This document shows positions 8,578 to 16,467 of a stretch of 64,000 nt of DNA, one piece after another; position 1 is the first letter of the stretch; each line of letters begins with the position of its first letter. Where the stretch lies: NCBI RefSeq assembly GCF_002090115.1, contig NZ_BBRK01000004.1:1736001-1800000 (forward strand). Direction: 5' to 3'. A program made the position numbers and the translations under genes. The DNA is from Demequina sp. NBRC 110054 (GTDB taxonomy: Bacteria > Actinomycetota > Actinomycetes > Actinomycetales > Demequinaceae). The notes under the pieces are model-generated. The model saw only the letters and a program-made list of their open reading frames with translations. It had not been told where the DNA came from and searched no databases.

Positions 8578-9977
8578 GGACCCCACCGCGTCGTCTCGTC
8601 TCCCTCCTGGCCGCGATCCTCGCGGCCGCGATCGGCGGCGGCCTGCTCGTCGGCAGCGCCGCGGCCACCGCGCCGACCACCGTCGGCTCGTCCTCGTACG
8701 ACGACGAGATCGCCGACGCCAAGAAGGAGCAGGCCTCGAACGCCGAGGCGCTCGAGGAGCTCCAGTCCAGCCTCGAGGACACCAATCAGGAGATCGCCGA
8801 GGCGACCGAGAAGCTCGCTGCCCTCGAGAGCGAGCTGCCCGGCCTGCGCAAGGCGCTCCGCGCCGCGAAGAAGAAGTACGCCGCCGCGCAGGAGGCCTAC
8901 GACGCCGCGCTCGTCGAGCAGCAGATCGTCGCCGACAGGCTCGCCGCCGCGCAGGCGCAGGAGGAGGCCCTGGGCGACGAGATCGCGGAGGACGAGGACC
9001 GCGTCGCGGCGATCCGCGAGGCGCTCGCGGTGATCGCCCGCGACAGCTACACGGGTGCGGACATCTCAAGCCTGGCGGTCGTGCTCGGCGCCGAGTCCTC
9101 GGACGACTTCGTCGATGACTACGCGGCGCGCGATGCCGCCGCGCGGGTGCAGGCCAACGCCCTCGCCGAGATGGAGGAGATCGCCGCGGTCAACCGCAAC
9201 CGCGAGTCCCGCCAGGAGGCCGTGCGCGAGGAGATCGAGCGGCTCAAGGTGAAGGCCGACCAGCTCGTCATCGAGACCGAGGCGGCCAAGCTCGCGGCCA
9301 AGGAGGCCAAGGAGAACGCCGCCGCGAAGAAGGCGAAGGTCGAGTCGGCCGTGGCCGAGCAGGAGGAGCTCACGGCCTACCTCGAGTCGCAGCGCGACTC
9401 CTACCTCGCTCAGCAGAACAAGCTTCAGTCGCAGCAGGAGTCGGTGCGCGACGAGCTGCGCAGGCTCCTCACCAAGGCCGCGGCCGAGGAGGCCGCGGCC
9501 GCGGCGGCCGCCAAGAAGAAGCAGCAGGGCTCGAGCTCCGGGTCGAGCGCCTCGGTCGGCAGCAACGGAAGTGTCCTCGCGTTCCCCACCAAGGTGCCCT
9601 ACATCACCTCGAGCTACGGCATGCGCTACCACCCCGTCTACCACTACTGGCGCCTGCACGCGGGAACGGACTTCCGCGCCTACTGCGGCACGCCGATCTA
9701 TGCGGCCGCCGATGGCACGGTCATGTGGTCCCAGTGGCGCGCCGGGTTCGGCAACCAGGTGATGCTCAACAACGGCACCTATCAGGGCAAGACGTTCGCG
9801 ACGAGCTACAACCACCTCACCAGCTTCGCGGTGAGCTCGGGCGACGTGGTGCTCCAGGGCGACCTCATCGGCTACTCGGGCAACACCGGCACCGGAACGG
9901 CCTGCCACCTCCACTTCGAGGTGTACCTCAACGGGTCGACGGTGAACCCGATGTCGATCCTGCCGTCGATCAGCTGA
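8574..9977 (+). CDS. Secreted coiled-coil M23 peptidase, likely FtsEX-activated
   Basis: 467 residues with a cleavable signal peptide ([23 protein letters not shown], likely cleavage after SAAATA), a long coiled coil (about 40-290, KE/AA-rich), a Gly/Ser linker, and a C-terminal M23 LytM domain. The zinc-binding motifs are intact: HAGTD at about residue 361 and HLHFE at about 445, so it should be active against peptidoglycan. Placement after ftsX with a 4-bp overlap mirrors the EnvC role in E. coli, where FtsEX acts through a coiled-coil LytM protein. EnvC itself is catalytically dead, whereas this protein keeps its catalytic residues. Confidence 0.9.
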   Translation: MRTPPRRLVSLLAAILAAAIGGGLLVGSAAATAPTTVGSSSYDDEIADAKKEQASNAEALEELQSSLEDTNQEIAEATEKLAALESELPGLRKALRAAKKKYAAAQEAYDAALVEQQIVADRLAAAQAQEEALGDEIAEDEDRVAAIREALAVIARDSYTGADISSLAVVLGAESSDDFVDDYAARDAAARVQANALAEMEEIAAVNRNRESRQEAVREEIERLKVKADQLVIETEAAKLAAKEAKENAAAKKAKVESAVAEQEELTAYLESQRDSYLAQQNKLQSQQESVRDELRRLLTKAAAEEAAAAAAAKKKQQGSSSGSSASVGSNGSVLAFPTKVPYITSSYGMRYHPVYHYWRLHAGTDFRAYCGTPIYAAADGTVMWSQWRAGFGNQVMLNNGTYQGKTFATSYNHLTSFAVSSGDVVLQGDLIGYSGNTGTGTACHLHFEVYLNGSTVNPMSILPSIS

Positions 9978-10028
9978 GCCGTTCTCCCGGACGCTGCGGG
10001 GGTGACCTCGCCGTCCCGGGTCGCCGTC

Positions 10029-10058
10029 GCATCGTCCCTTGACACCGTGGCCTATGCT
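10029..10058 (+). promoter_or_regulatory. Putative smpB promoter
   Basis: A TATGCT -10 at 10053-10058 lies about 60 nt before smpB. The dispersed word GCATCGTCCC sits at 10029-10038, 14 nt above the -10. A TTGACA overlaps its end but is too close to the -10 to be its -35. Confidence 0.4.
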
Positions 10059-10116
10059 GGGAGGTCCGTGTCAGCGCGCCGGGGCAGCCAGCCCCGCAGG
10101 ATCCAGGAGGTGAGCG

Positions 10117-10584
10117 ATGGCCGACGACATCAAGGTGATCGCCACCAACCGAGCGGCGCGCCACGACTACTTCATCGACGACACCTTCGAGGCGGGAGTC
10201 GCCCTCATGGGCACCGAGGTGAAGTCGCTGCGCATGGGCCGCGCGACGATCGCCGACGGCTACATCCACGTGGACCGCGGTGAGGTGTGGGCCGAGAACC
10301 TGCACATCCCCGAGTACGTCCAGGGCACCTGGACCAACCACTCGGTGCGCCGCAAGCGCAAGCTCCTGCTGCACGCGCACGAGATCGAGACGCTCATGCA
10401 CAAGACGCGTGAGAAGGGCTACACGATCATCCCGCTGCGCCTGTACTTCAAGGGCAGCCGCGTGAAGCTCGAGATCGGCCTGGCCCGAGGCAAGAAGCTG
10501 CACGACAAGCGCCAGACGCTGCGCGAGAAGCAGGACAAGCGCGAGGCCGAGCGCGCGATGAGCCTGCGCCGCGCGCGCGACTGA
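10117..10584 (+). CDS. smpB: SsrA-binding protein
   Basis: A 155-residue partner of tmRNA in ribosome rescue. Family landmarks are NRAARHDYFIDDTFEAGVAL, GTEVKSLRMGRA and a C-terminal basic tail (KRQTLREKQDKREAERAM) that enters the ribosome mRNA channel. The ATG follows CAGGAGGTGAGCG. The RNA partner ssrA is in this window at 26.5 kb. It follows the ftsEX operon, as in most actinobacteria. Confidence 0.97.
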   Translation: MADDIKVIATNRAARHDYFIDDTFEAGVALMGTEVKSLRMGRATIADGYIHVDRGEVWAENLHIPEYVQGTWTNHSVRRKRKLLLHAHEIETLMHKTREKGYTIIPLRLYFKGSRVKLEIGLARGKKLHDKRQTLREKQDKREAERAMSLRRARD

Positions 10585-10648
10585 GGTTCTTTCCGACGAA
10601 GGCCCCGTGACCTGGGGAGATGTCCCCGCGCGGGGGCATGATGGGGGT

Positions 10649-12526
10649 ATGACCAGGACCCTCCGCGCCCTCCTCACGGCACTTGCGGCGTCGCTGCTCG
10701 CGATCGTCCCCTCGGTGGCGGTCGCCGAGTCCACGGACGATGCGACGGCGAGTGGCACGACGGGCCGCCAGATCACGAAGTACGAGGCCACCTGGGTGCT
10801 CCAGGCGGACGGCTCGGCCGACGTGAGCGTCGCGTTCACCTTCGACTTCGGCGACGACCCGGGCCATGGCCCCTACCTCACCTTCCCCACGGAGGTCGAC
10901 TACGGCGACGGCGCGCACGTGCGCCTGTACGACGTCCACGACGTCGAGGCCTCGAGCCCGACCGGTGCGCCGGCGCAGACCTACGTCACTGAGTCCGCCG
11001 GAGTGGTGACCATCCGCATCGGCGACGAGGACATCGACGACGTGTCGGGCGCGCAGGACTACGTCCTCGACTACACGGTCGACGGCATCATGAACGGCAC
11101 GACGGCGGCGGACCTCGGCGGCGAGGGCGACGAGGTCGTGCAGGACGAGTTCTACGTCAACGTCATCGGCACGAGCTGGGAGATCCCGCTGTCGGACATC
11201 ACCGTGGAGGTGGAGTCGTCGGTCGAGGCCTCCGACGAGCTGTGCTGGGCGGGGTGGGGGAGCGACCCGTGCACCTCCGCCGAGAACCAGGGCCAGACGG
11301 TCGTGTTCACCCAGGACCGCCTCGGGGCCTTCGAGGGTCTCACCGTCGCGATCGCCTACCCCGCGGGCTCGTTCGACACGGCGCCCGTCCTGGTCGAGAA
11401 GCGGACCTTCTGGGGCTCGTTCGGATTCGGCTGGATCTCGATCGGCGCGGCGCTCGCGATGCTCGCCCTCGGGCTGTGGCTCGTCGTCCGGCACCTGAGG
11501 CGCAACGCCCTCGACGTCGCCTACGACCAGGTCACGCCAGGCCTCGCGCCCACGCTCGGCGCGACGGCCCCGGTGCGGCGCCGCGACAAGCGCGCTCCCG
11601 TCGCGGTGCAGTTCCAGCCGCCCGCGGGTCTGCGCCCGGGGCAGCTCGGCACGCTCATCGATGAGAAGGCGGACACCCGCGACGTCACCGCGACCATGAT
11701 CGACCTCGCGGTGCGCGGCTACCTCAGCATCGAGCCGGTCGGGGACCTGGACTCCAAGGACGGGGACTTCAGGCTCACGAGGGAGAGGGACGCGGACGAT
11801 GCGCTCCTCGCCTATGAGCGACAGCTTCTGGACGCTCTGTTCGAGTCGCGCACGACGGTGACGCTCGACGAGCTCAAGACGACCTTCCTCAAGTACATGA
11901 CCGCCGTGCAGGGCGCGCTCTACGAGGACGTCACCGCGCTCGGCTGGTTCCGCGGCAACCCGCAGAAGGCCCGCGCCTCGTGGGCCGGGCTCGGCGCGAT
12001 CGTCGCGCTCGGCGGCGTGGGGCTCGGCTTCCTGCTCGGGTTCACGGTGTCACTCGCGGTGCTCGCGATCCCGGTCGTCGTGGTGGGCATCGTGATCCTG
12101 TCGACGGTCGCGGTCGCCCCTGCGAGGACCGCCGAGGGCAGCCGCGTGCTGGCCGAGACGCGGGGCTTCGAGCTGTACCTGCGCACCGCGGAGGCCGATC
12201 AGATCCGCTTCGAGGAGGGGCAGGACGTGTTCTCGCGCTACCTGCCCTTCGCGATCGCGTTCGGCCACGCCGAGCGGTGGGCGAGGGTGTTCGAGCAGCT
12301 CGCCGCGAGGGGCCAGCGGCTCGAGGATCCCACCTGGTACCACGGCTATGCGTACGGCACCTTCTGGATGTACTCGGCGGGGCTGAGCCACCGCATGGAG
12401 CGCTTCGAGTCGCTCGCGGGCTCCGCGCTGACCGCCCCCACGCCAGGATCCTCGGGCGGGTCCGGCTTCTCTGGCGGAGGCTCGGTCGGCGGGGGCGGCT
12501 TCGGAGGTGGCGGAGGCGGCTGGTGA
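10649..12526 (+). CDS. DUF2207 membrane protein
   Basis: 625 residues with a signal peptide (MTRTLRALLTALAASLLAIVPSVAVAES), an extracytoplasmic DUF2207 domain (about 40-230), a membrane segment near 255-280, a cytoplasmic domain, two adjacent membrane segments near 450-490, and a Gly-rich end (SGGGSVGGGGFGGGGGGW). That layout and ending are typical of the family; its function is unknown. The start is the ATG giving MTRTLRAL. A near-perfect palindrome (ATGTCCCCGCGCGGGGGCAT, 10620-10639) lies just upstream, and CATGAT 6 nt before the ATG could be a -10 for a leaderless mRNA. Confidence 0.85.
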   Translation: MTRTLRALLTALAASLLAIVPSVAVAESTDDATASGTTGRQITKYEATWVLQADGSADVSVAFTFDFGDDPGHGPYLTFPTEVDYGDGAHVRLYDVHDVEASSPTGAPAQTYVTESAGVVTIRIGDEDIDDVSGAQDYVLDYTVDGIMNGTTAADLGGEGDEVVQDEFYVNVIGTSWEIPLSDITVEVESSVEASDELCWAGWGSDPCTSAENQGQTVVFTQDRLGAFEGLTVAIAYPAGSFDTAPVLVEKRTFWGSFGFGWISIGAALAMLALGLWLVVRHLRRNALDVAYDQVTPGLAPTLGATAPVRRRDKRAPVAVQFQPPAGLRPGQLGTLIDEKADTRDVTATMIDLAVRGYLSIEPVGDLDSKDGDFRLTRERDADDALLAYERQLLDALFESRTTVTLDELKTTFLKYMTAVQGALYEDVTALGWFRGNPQKARASWAGLGAIVALGGVGLGFLLGFTVSLAVLAIPVVVVGIVILSTVAVAPARTAEGSRVLAETRGFELYLRTAEADQIRFEEGQDVFSRYLPFAIAFGHAERWARVFEQLAARGQRLEDPTWYHGYAYGTFWMYSAGLSHRMERFESLAGSALTAPTPGSSGGSGFSGGGSVGGGGFGGGGGGW

Positions 12527-12563
12527 GCCCGCTCGCGTAGCGCCCCGCACGCACCCGCCTATG

Positions 12564-12579
12564 TCCACCATGTGGTGGA
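12564..12579. promoter_or_regulatory. TetR operator, sulfatase copy
   Basis: TCCACC-ATGT-GGTGGA, a perfect 6-bp inverted repeat. The identical half-sites with the same 4-bp spacer and the same 21-bp distance to an ATG occur at 16431-16446 before the GH3 gene. The proposed ligand is the TetR protein encoded at 15723-16406. Confidence 0.7.
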
Positions 12580-12587
12580 GATTGCGT

Positions 12588-12593
12588 TATCAT
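12588..12593 (+). promoter_or_regulatory. -10 box of the sulfatase transcript
   Basis: TATCAT, 7 nt before an ATG. The matching GH3 promoter has TATCGT at the same distance from its ATG. The operator lies directly upstream, so bound repressor would cover the -35 region. Confidence 0.5.
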
Positions 12594-12600
12594 TCTCGGT

Positions 12601-12633
12601 ATGGCCAATGGTGACCGCACCATGCCCGCGTGA
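12601..12633 (+). CDS. Possible 10-codon leader peptide before the sulfatase
   Basis: An ATG at the predicted transcription start opens a 10-residue frame (MANGDRTMPA) ending in TGA. The preceding bases match those ahead of the GH3 start, where the equivalent ATG is the true gene start. It could be a leaderless mini-ORF that affects sulfatase expression or a remnant of a duplicated promoter and start. There is no direct proof of translation. Confidence 0.3.
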   Translation: MANGDRTMPA

Positions 12634-12747
12634 GTGAGCCGAGCTCTCCGACGATGGTCCCGATGACGTTGTCGCGCGCGAGCGAGGCCGCACGCACGAG
12701 CACCGACGGCCACGGCCGCCGGGCCATGACTGAGGAGAAGGACGACG

Positions 12748-14334
12748 ATGTCATCTGAGCTGCCCCCGGAGAGCCCGCTGGGCGACGCCCCCGAGGCGGA
12801 CGCGTCGAAGCAGGCCGCGCCCGACGCGCAGCCCGCCGTCGAGCACGCCCCCGTGGCCACCAAGACCAGGAAGAAGAGCGGTCGCGGCAGGCGGATCCTC
12901 AAGGGCACCGGCCTCGTGATGGCGATCCCCGGGGTCGCCGCGCTCACGGGCGTCGGCTACGTCCTCACTCAGATGGTCACGAGCAAGCCCGACAACTCGC
13001 CCGAGCACGAGGACTCGAAGGACGACTACCTGGACAGCATCGCCGGCGCCGCCGCCGAGGGCTCGCCCAACGTGCTGCTCGTGTACTACGACGACCTCGG
13101 CTACGAGGACCTGGGCTTCATGGGCGACACCCCGATCCAGACGCCGAACCTCGACGCGCTCGCCGAGGACGGCGTCGTGATGACGAACTACCACTCGCCG
13201 TCGGCCGTCTGCACGCCCTCGCGCGCCGCGATGCTGACGGGCCGCCTCGCGCCGCGCGCCGGCGTCCCCGAGGTGCTGTTCCCCAGCTCCGGGGCCATGA
13301 ACCTCATGAACCTCATGTCGGACGCGCATGGTCTCACGCAGGCCGAGATCACGATCCCCGACGTGCTCCAGGCGTCGGGCTACGACACGGGCATGATCGG
13401 CAAGTGGCACATCGGCGACAAGGAGGGCTCGCTGCCGAACGACTTCGGCTTCGACTCCTTCCTGGGCTCGCGCTACTCGAACGACATGACGCCGTTCCAG
13501 ATCTATCAGGACGACGAGGTGCTCCTCGAGACCGTCGACCAGACCGAGCTCGACGCCCTCTACACCGACGCCGCGGTCGACTTCATCGCCGAGGCGGGGG
13601 AGTCCGAGGACCCGTTCTTCCTGTACTTCGCCCACAACTTCCCGCACGAGCCGCTGTATGCGGCCGCGGAGAATGAGGGGCGCTCCGACGCGGGCCTGTA
13701 CGGCGACGTGGTCGAGGGGCTGGACGACGGCATCGGCCGCATCGTCGACGAGCTCGAGGCTACCGACCAGCTCGACAACACGATCATCATCGTCACGAGC
13801 GACAACGGCCCGTGGTTCCAGGGCGACGCGGGCGACCATCGCGGCCGCAAGGGCATGGTCTACGAGGGCGGCCAGCTCGTGCCGTTCGTCGTCCACTGGC
13901 CCGACGGCGTCGAGGGTGGTCAGACGATCGACACGATGACCATGGGCACGGACCTCATGCCGACGCTCCTGGATTGGATCGACCTCCCGCTGCCGACCGA
14001 CCGAGCGCTGGACGGCTCGAGCATGGCCCCGCTCATCGCGGGCGAGAGCGACGTCGCGAGCGAGTATTACTACTACTACGCCGGCAGCGAGCTGATGGCG
14101 GTGAGCGACGGCCAGTACAAGTACCACAAGCGCACGCCGTACCTCTACACGATGAGCGGCGACGTGTTCACCATCGGTGCGCACGTGCAGGGTCCCTGGC
14201 TGTTCGACCTCGAGGCCGACCCGAGCGAGTCCTACGACATCCACGACGCGCAGCCCGAGATCGCCGCGGAGCTCAAGGCCGAGCTCGAGCGCCGTGAGGC
14301 CGAGGACCAGGAGAACCTGCGCGGCTGGAACTGA
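12748..14334 (+). CDS. Membrane-anchored Cys-type sulfatase
   Basis: 528 residues. A basic cytoplasmic head (1-50) and one membrane segment (about 52-75) make an uncleaved signal anchor; the sulfatase domain is outside. NVLLVYYDDLGYEDLGFMG carries the metal-binding aspartates, and CTPSRAAMLTGR at residue 155 is the C-x-P-x-R signature whose Cys becomes formylglycine. GKWHIG and TSDNGPW complete the site. It hydrolyses sulfate esters; the substrate is unknown. The ATG follows GAGGAGAAGG. A 12-bp terminator separates it from the maturase gene just downstream. Confidence 0.92.
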   Translation: MSSELPPESPLGDAPEADASKQAAPDAQPAVEHAPVATKTRKKSGRGRRILKGTGLVMAIPGVAALTGVGYVLTQMVTSKPDNSPEHEDSKDDYLDSIAGAAAEGSPNVLLVYYDDLGYEDLGFMGDTPIQTPNLDALAEDGVVMTNYHSPSAVCTPSRAAMLTGRLAPRAGVPEVLFPSSGAMNLMNLMSDAHGLTQAEITIPDVLQASGYDTGMIGKWHIGDKEGSLPNDFGFDSFLGSRYSNDMTPFQIYQDDEVLLETVDQTELDALYTDAAVDFIAEAGESEDPFFLYFAHNFPHEPLYAAAENEGRSDAGLYGDVVEGLDDGIGRIVDELEATDQLDNTIIIVTSDNGPWFQGDAGDHRGRKGMVYEGGQLVPFVVHWPDGVEGGQTIDTMTMGTDLMPTLLDWIDLPLPTDRALDGSSMAPLIAGESDVASEYYYYYAGSELMAVSDGQYKYHKRTPYLYTMSGDVFTIGAHVQGPWLFDLEADPSESYDIHDAQPEIAAELKAELERREAEDQENLRGWN

Positions 14335-14347
14335 GCCGACGCGCACT

Positions 14348-14381
14348 GGGACGGTCGCCGCAGGACTGGGGCGACCGTCCC
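14348..14381 (+). terminator. Terminator after the sulfatase
   Basis: A perfect 12-bp stem (GGGACGGTCGCC / GGCGACCGTCCC) with a 10-nt loop. Confidence 0.7.
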
Positions 14382-14416
14382 GGTGTTGCTCGGCCCGGTC
14401 AATCTAAGATATGAGA

Positions 14417-15697
14417 ATGACTTCCTCGTCGCCCGAGCCTGTGCGGCGGCCCGCCGTCGTCGCCGTGCCGGGCATCGACCCTGCCGGCCCCGGCGGTCGA
14501 CGCAACCTGCCCTTCACCGTGCTCGCCAAGCCCACGGGCGCCGCGTGCAACCTCGACTGCACGTACTGCTTCTTCCTCTCCAAGGAGCTGCTGTACGACC
14601 ACGATGGCCAGCGCATGTCCGAGCAGGGGCTCGAGTCGTACCTGTCCAACCTGCTGCGTTCGCAGCCCGACGGCGAGGTCGAGATCGCGTGGCAGGGCGG
14701 CGAGCCGACGATGCGCGGGCTGCCGTTCTTCCGCCGCGCGGTCGCGCTCGCGGAGCAGCTGCGCCGCCCCAAGCAGACGGTGCGGCACACGCTTCAGACC
14801 AACGGCACGCTCCTGGACGATGCGTGGGGCGAGTTCCTCGCCGAGCGCGGCTTCCTCATCGGGCTGAGCGTCGACGGTCCGGCTCACCTGCACGACACCT
14901 TCAGGGTCAACAAGGCGGGGCGCGCGACGCATGCGCAGGTGATGCGCGGGCACGAGGTGCTGAAGCGCCATGGCGTCGAGTTCAACATCCTGTGCACGGT
15001 GCACGCCGCCAATCAGGATCACGGGCTCGAGGTCTACCGGTACTTCCGCGACGAGCTCGGCGCGCGCCACATGCAGTTCATCCCGATCGTCGAGCGCGTC
15101 ACGCGCGAGCAGCTGCCGATCGCGGAGCAGGGCTGGAAGGACGGCAGCGGGACGCGGATCCTGTACCGCCAGCAGGGGGACGCGGTGACGAGCCGCAGCG
15201 TCGACCCCGCCGCGTGGGGTGAATTCCTGATGAGCATCTTCGACGAGTGGGCCGCGCGCGACGTCGGCAGCGTCTTCGTCCAGCACTTCGATGTCATGCT
15301 CGGCAACGCGCTCGGGCAGTACTCGATGTGCGTCCACTCGCCCGAGTGCGGCGCTGCGCTCGCGGTGGAGCACACCGGCGACGTCTACTCGTGCGACCAC
15401 TACGTCGAGCCCGGCTACCTGCTGGGAAACGTCGCGGACAAGCCGCTCCAGACGATGCTGCGCTCGCCCGAGCAGAAGCGCTTCGGAGCATCGAAGCGGA
15501 CGAGCCTGCCTCGTCAATGCGTCGAGTGCCCCGTGCGCTGGGCGTGCCATGGCGGCTGCCCCAAGGATCGCTTCGACCGCACCGCGGACGGGGAGCCCGG
15601 ACTCAACCACCTGTGCGCGGGCTACTACCGGGCCTTCTCGCACGCCGAGCCGACGATCCGCCGGATGGCGGAGATCGTCGCGCCCGCGCTGCGCTGA
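14417..15697 (+). CDS. Anaerobic sulfatase-maturating enzyme (radical SAM)
   Basis: About 426 residues. The radical-SAM motif CNLDCTYCFF binds the catalytic 4Fe-4S cluster. WQGGEPTMRG, HTLQTNGTLL, GLSVDGP and a C-terminal SPASM-like cysteine set (including CPVRWACHGGCPKDRF) match anSME, which oxidises the sulfatase Cys or Ser to formylglycine without oxygen. The start chosen is the ATG 6 nt after a TAAGAT -10 (14405-14410), leaderless; an ATG at 14411 is the alternative. The Cys-type sulfatase next door is the obvious client. Confidence 0.92.
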   Translation: MTSSSPEPVRRPAVVAVPGIDPAGPGGRRNLPFTVLAKPTGAACNLDCTYCFFLSKELLYDHDGQRMSEQGLESYLSNLLRSQPDGEVEIAWQGGEPTMRGLPFFRRAVALAEQLRRPKQTVRHTLQTNGTLLDDAWGEFLAERGFLIGLSVDGPAHLHDTFRVNKAGRATHAQVMRGHEVLKRHGVEFNILCTVHAANQDHGLEVYRYFRDELGARHMQFIPIVERVTREQLPIAEQGWKDGSGTRILYRQQGDAVTSRSVDPAAWGEFLMSIFDEWAARDVGSVFVQHFDVMLGNALGQYSMCVHSPECGAALAVEHTGDVYSCDHYVEPGYLLGNVADKPLQTMLRSPEQKRFGASKRTSLPRQCVECPVRWACHGGCPKDRFDRTADGEPGLNHLCAGYYRAFSHAEPTIRRMAEIVAPALR

Positions 15698-15722
15698 GGC
15701 AGCGGGAAGCGCTGTCGAGCTC

Positions 15723-16406
15723 TCAGCCCTCGGGCGACTCCTCGGCGGTGCGCGGGGCGAGCTCGAATGCCTCCGCGAGGATCTGGCCGAAGATCGTGGG
15801 CAGGTCGATCTCTCCCGGGTGAAGGGCGTTGTACGTCTCGAGGCCCTCCTGCGCTGCGATCACCGCGACCGCTCGCTGCTCCGGGGTGAGGGGGTCGGAG
15901 GTGCCGCCGTGGTCCTCTCGCCCGCGCGCGATCGTGTCGGCGAGGATGCCTCGCAAGAGCCCGTGCCTGTGCTGCAGGACCTCTCGCGCGGGGTGCGAGG
16001 GCGAACCGGCCTCGGCGGTGAGGATCGACAGGAGCTGGACGAGTCCTGGTGTCGCGAGGCTGTGCCGCGCATTCGCGACGAGCGCGTCCGCGATGGTCTG
16101 GACGGGAAGCGTCGACATCTCCTCGATCGCCGCCTCGACGGCCTCGGCGCCGCCGGGCAGACCCCGCGTGTCTCGCCACTCGATGACCGCGAGGAGCAGG
16201 GCGGTCTTGTTGCCGAAATGGTGCAGCAGCGTCGAGTGGTCGATGCCCGCCTCGCGCGCGATCGAGCGCAGCGACGCTCCGTAGAAGCCCTTCTCCGCGA
16301 ACGCGGCGGCGGCGCGCTCGACGATCGCCTGCTTCGTCACCCTGCCGGTCGCGTAGCCGTCCTGCCGTTGGTGACGCTGCTGCTGCGTCGAGTCCCGTGT
16401 GCTCAC
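15723..16406 (-). CDS. TetR-family regulator of the sulfatase/GH3 locus
   Basis: 227 residues from a GTG (MSTRDSTQQQ); a GTG at 16424 is possible. The N-terminal helix-turn-helix reads AAAAFAEKGFYGASLRSIAREAGIDHSTLLHHFGNK, then a ligand-binding domain with no recognisable ligand. It is convergent with the maturase and divergent from the GH3 gene, with the inverted repeat at 16431-16446 only 24 bp before its start. Autoregulation and repression of both GH3 and sulfatase are inferred from the shared operator. Confidence 0.88.
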   Translation of the reverse strand: MSTRDSTQQQRHQRQDGYATGRVTKQAIVERAAAAFAEKGFYGASLRSIAREAGIDHSTLLHHFGNKTALLLAVIEWRDTRGLPGGAEAVEAAIEEMSTLPVQTIADALVANARHSLATPGLVQLLSILTAEAGSPSHPAREVLQHRHGLLRGILADTIARGREDHGGTSDPLTPEQRAVAVIAAQEGLETYNALHPGEIDLPTIFGQILAEAFELAPRTAEESPEG

Positions 16407-16430
16407 GAGAGCATCGTGCCACACCCAATG

Positions 16431-16446
16431 TCCACCGACTGGTGGA
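16431..16446. promoter_or_regulatory. TetR operator, GH3 copy
   Basis: TCCACC-GACT-GGTGGA lies between the divergent tetR and GH3 genes. The same half-sites and spacing occur at 12564-12579. Confidence 0.7.
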
Positions 16447-16454
16447 AGTTGCTG

Positions 16455-16460
16455 TATCGT
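16455..16460 (+). promoter_or_regulatory. -10 box of a leaderless GH3 transcript
   Basis: TATCGT, 7 nt before the GH3 ATG, with no ribosome-binding site between them. Confidence 0.5.
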
Positions 16461-16467
16461 TATCGGT

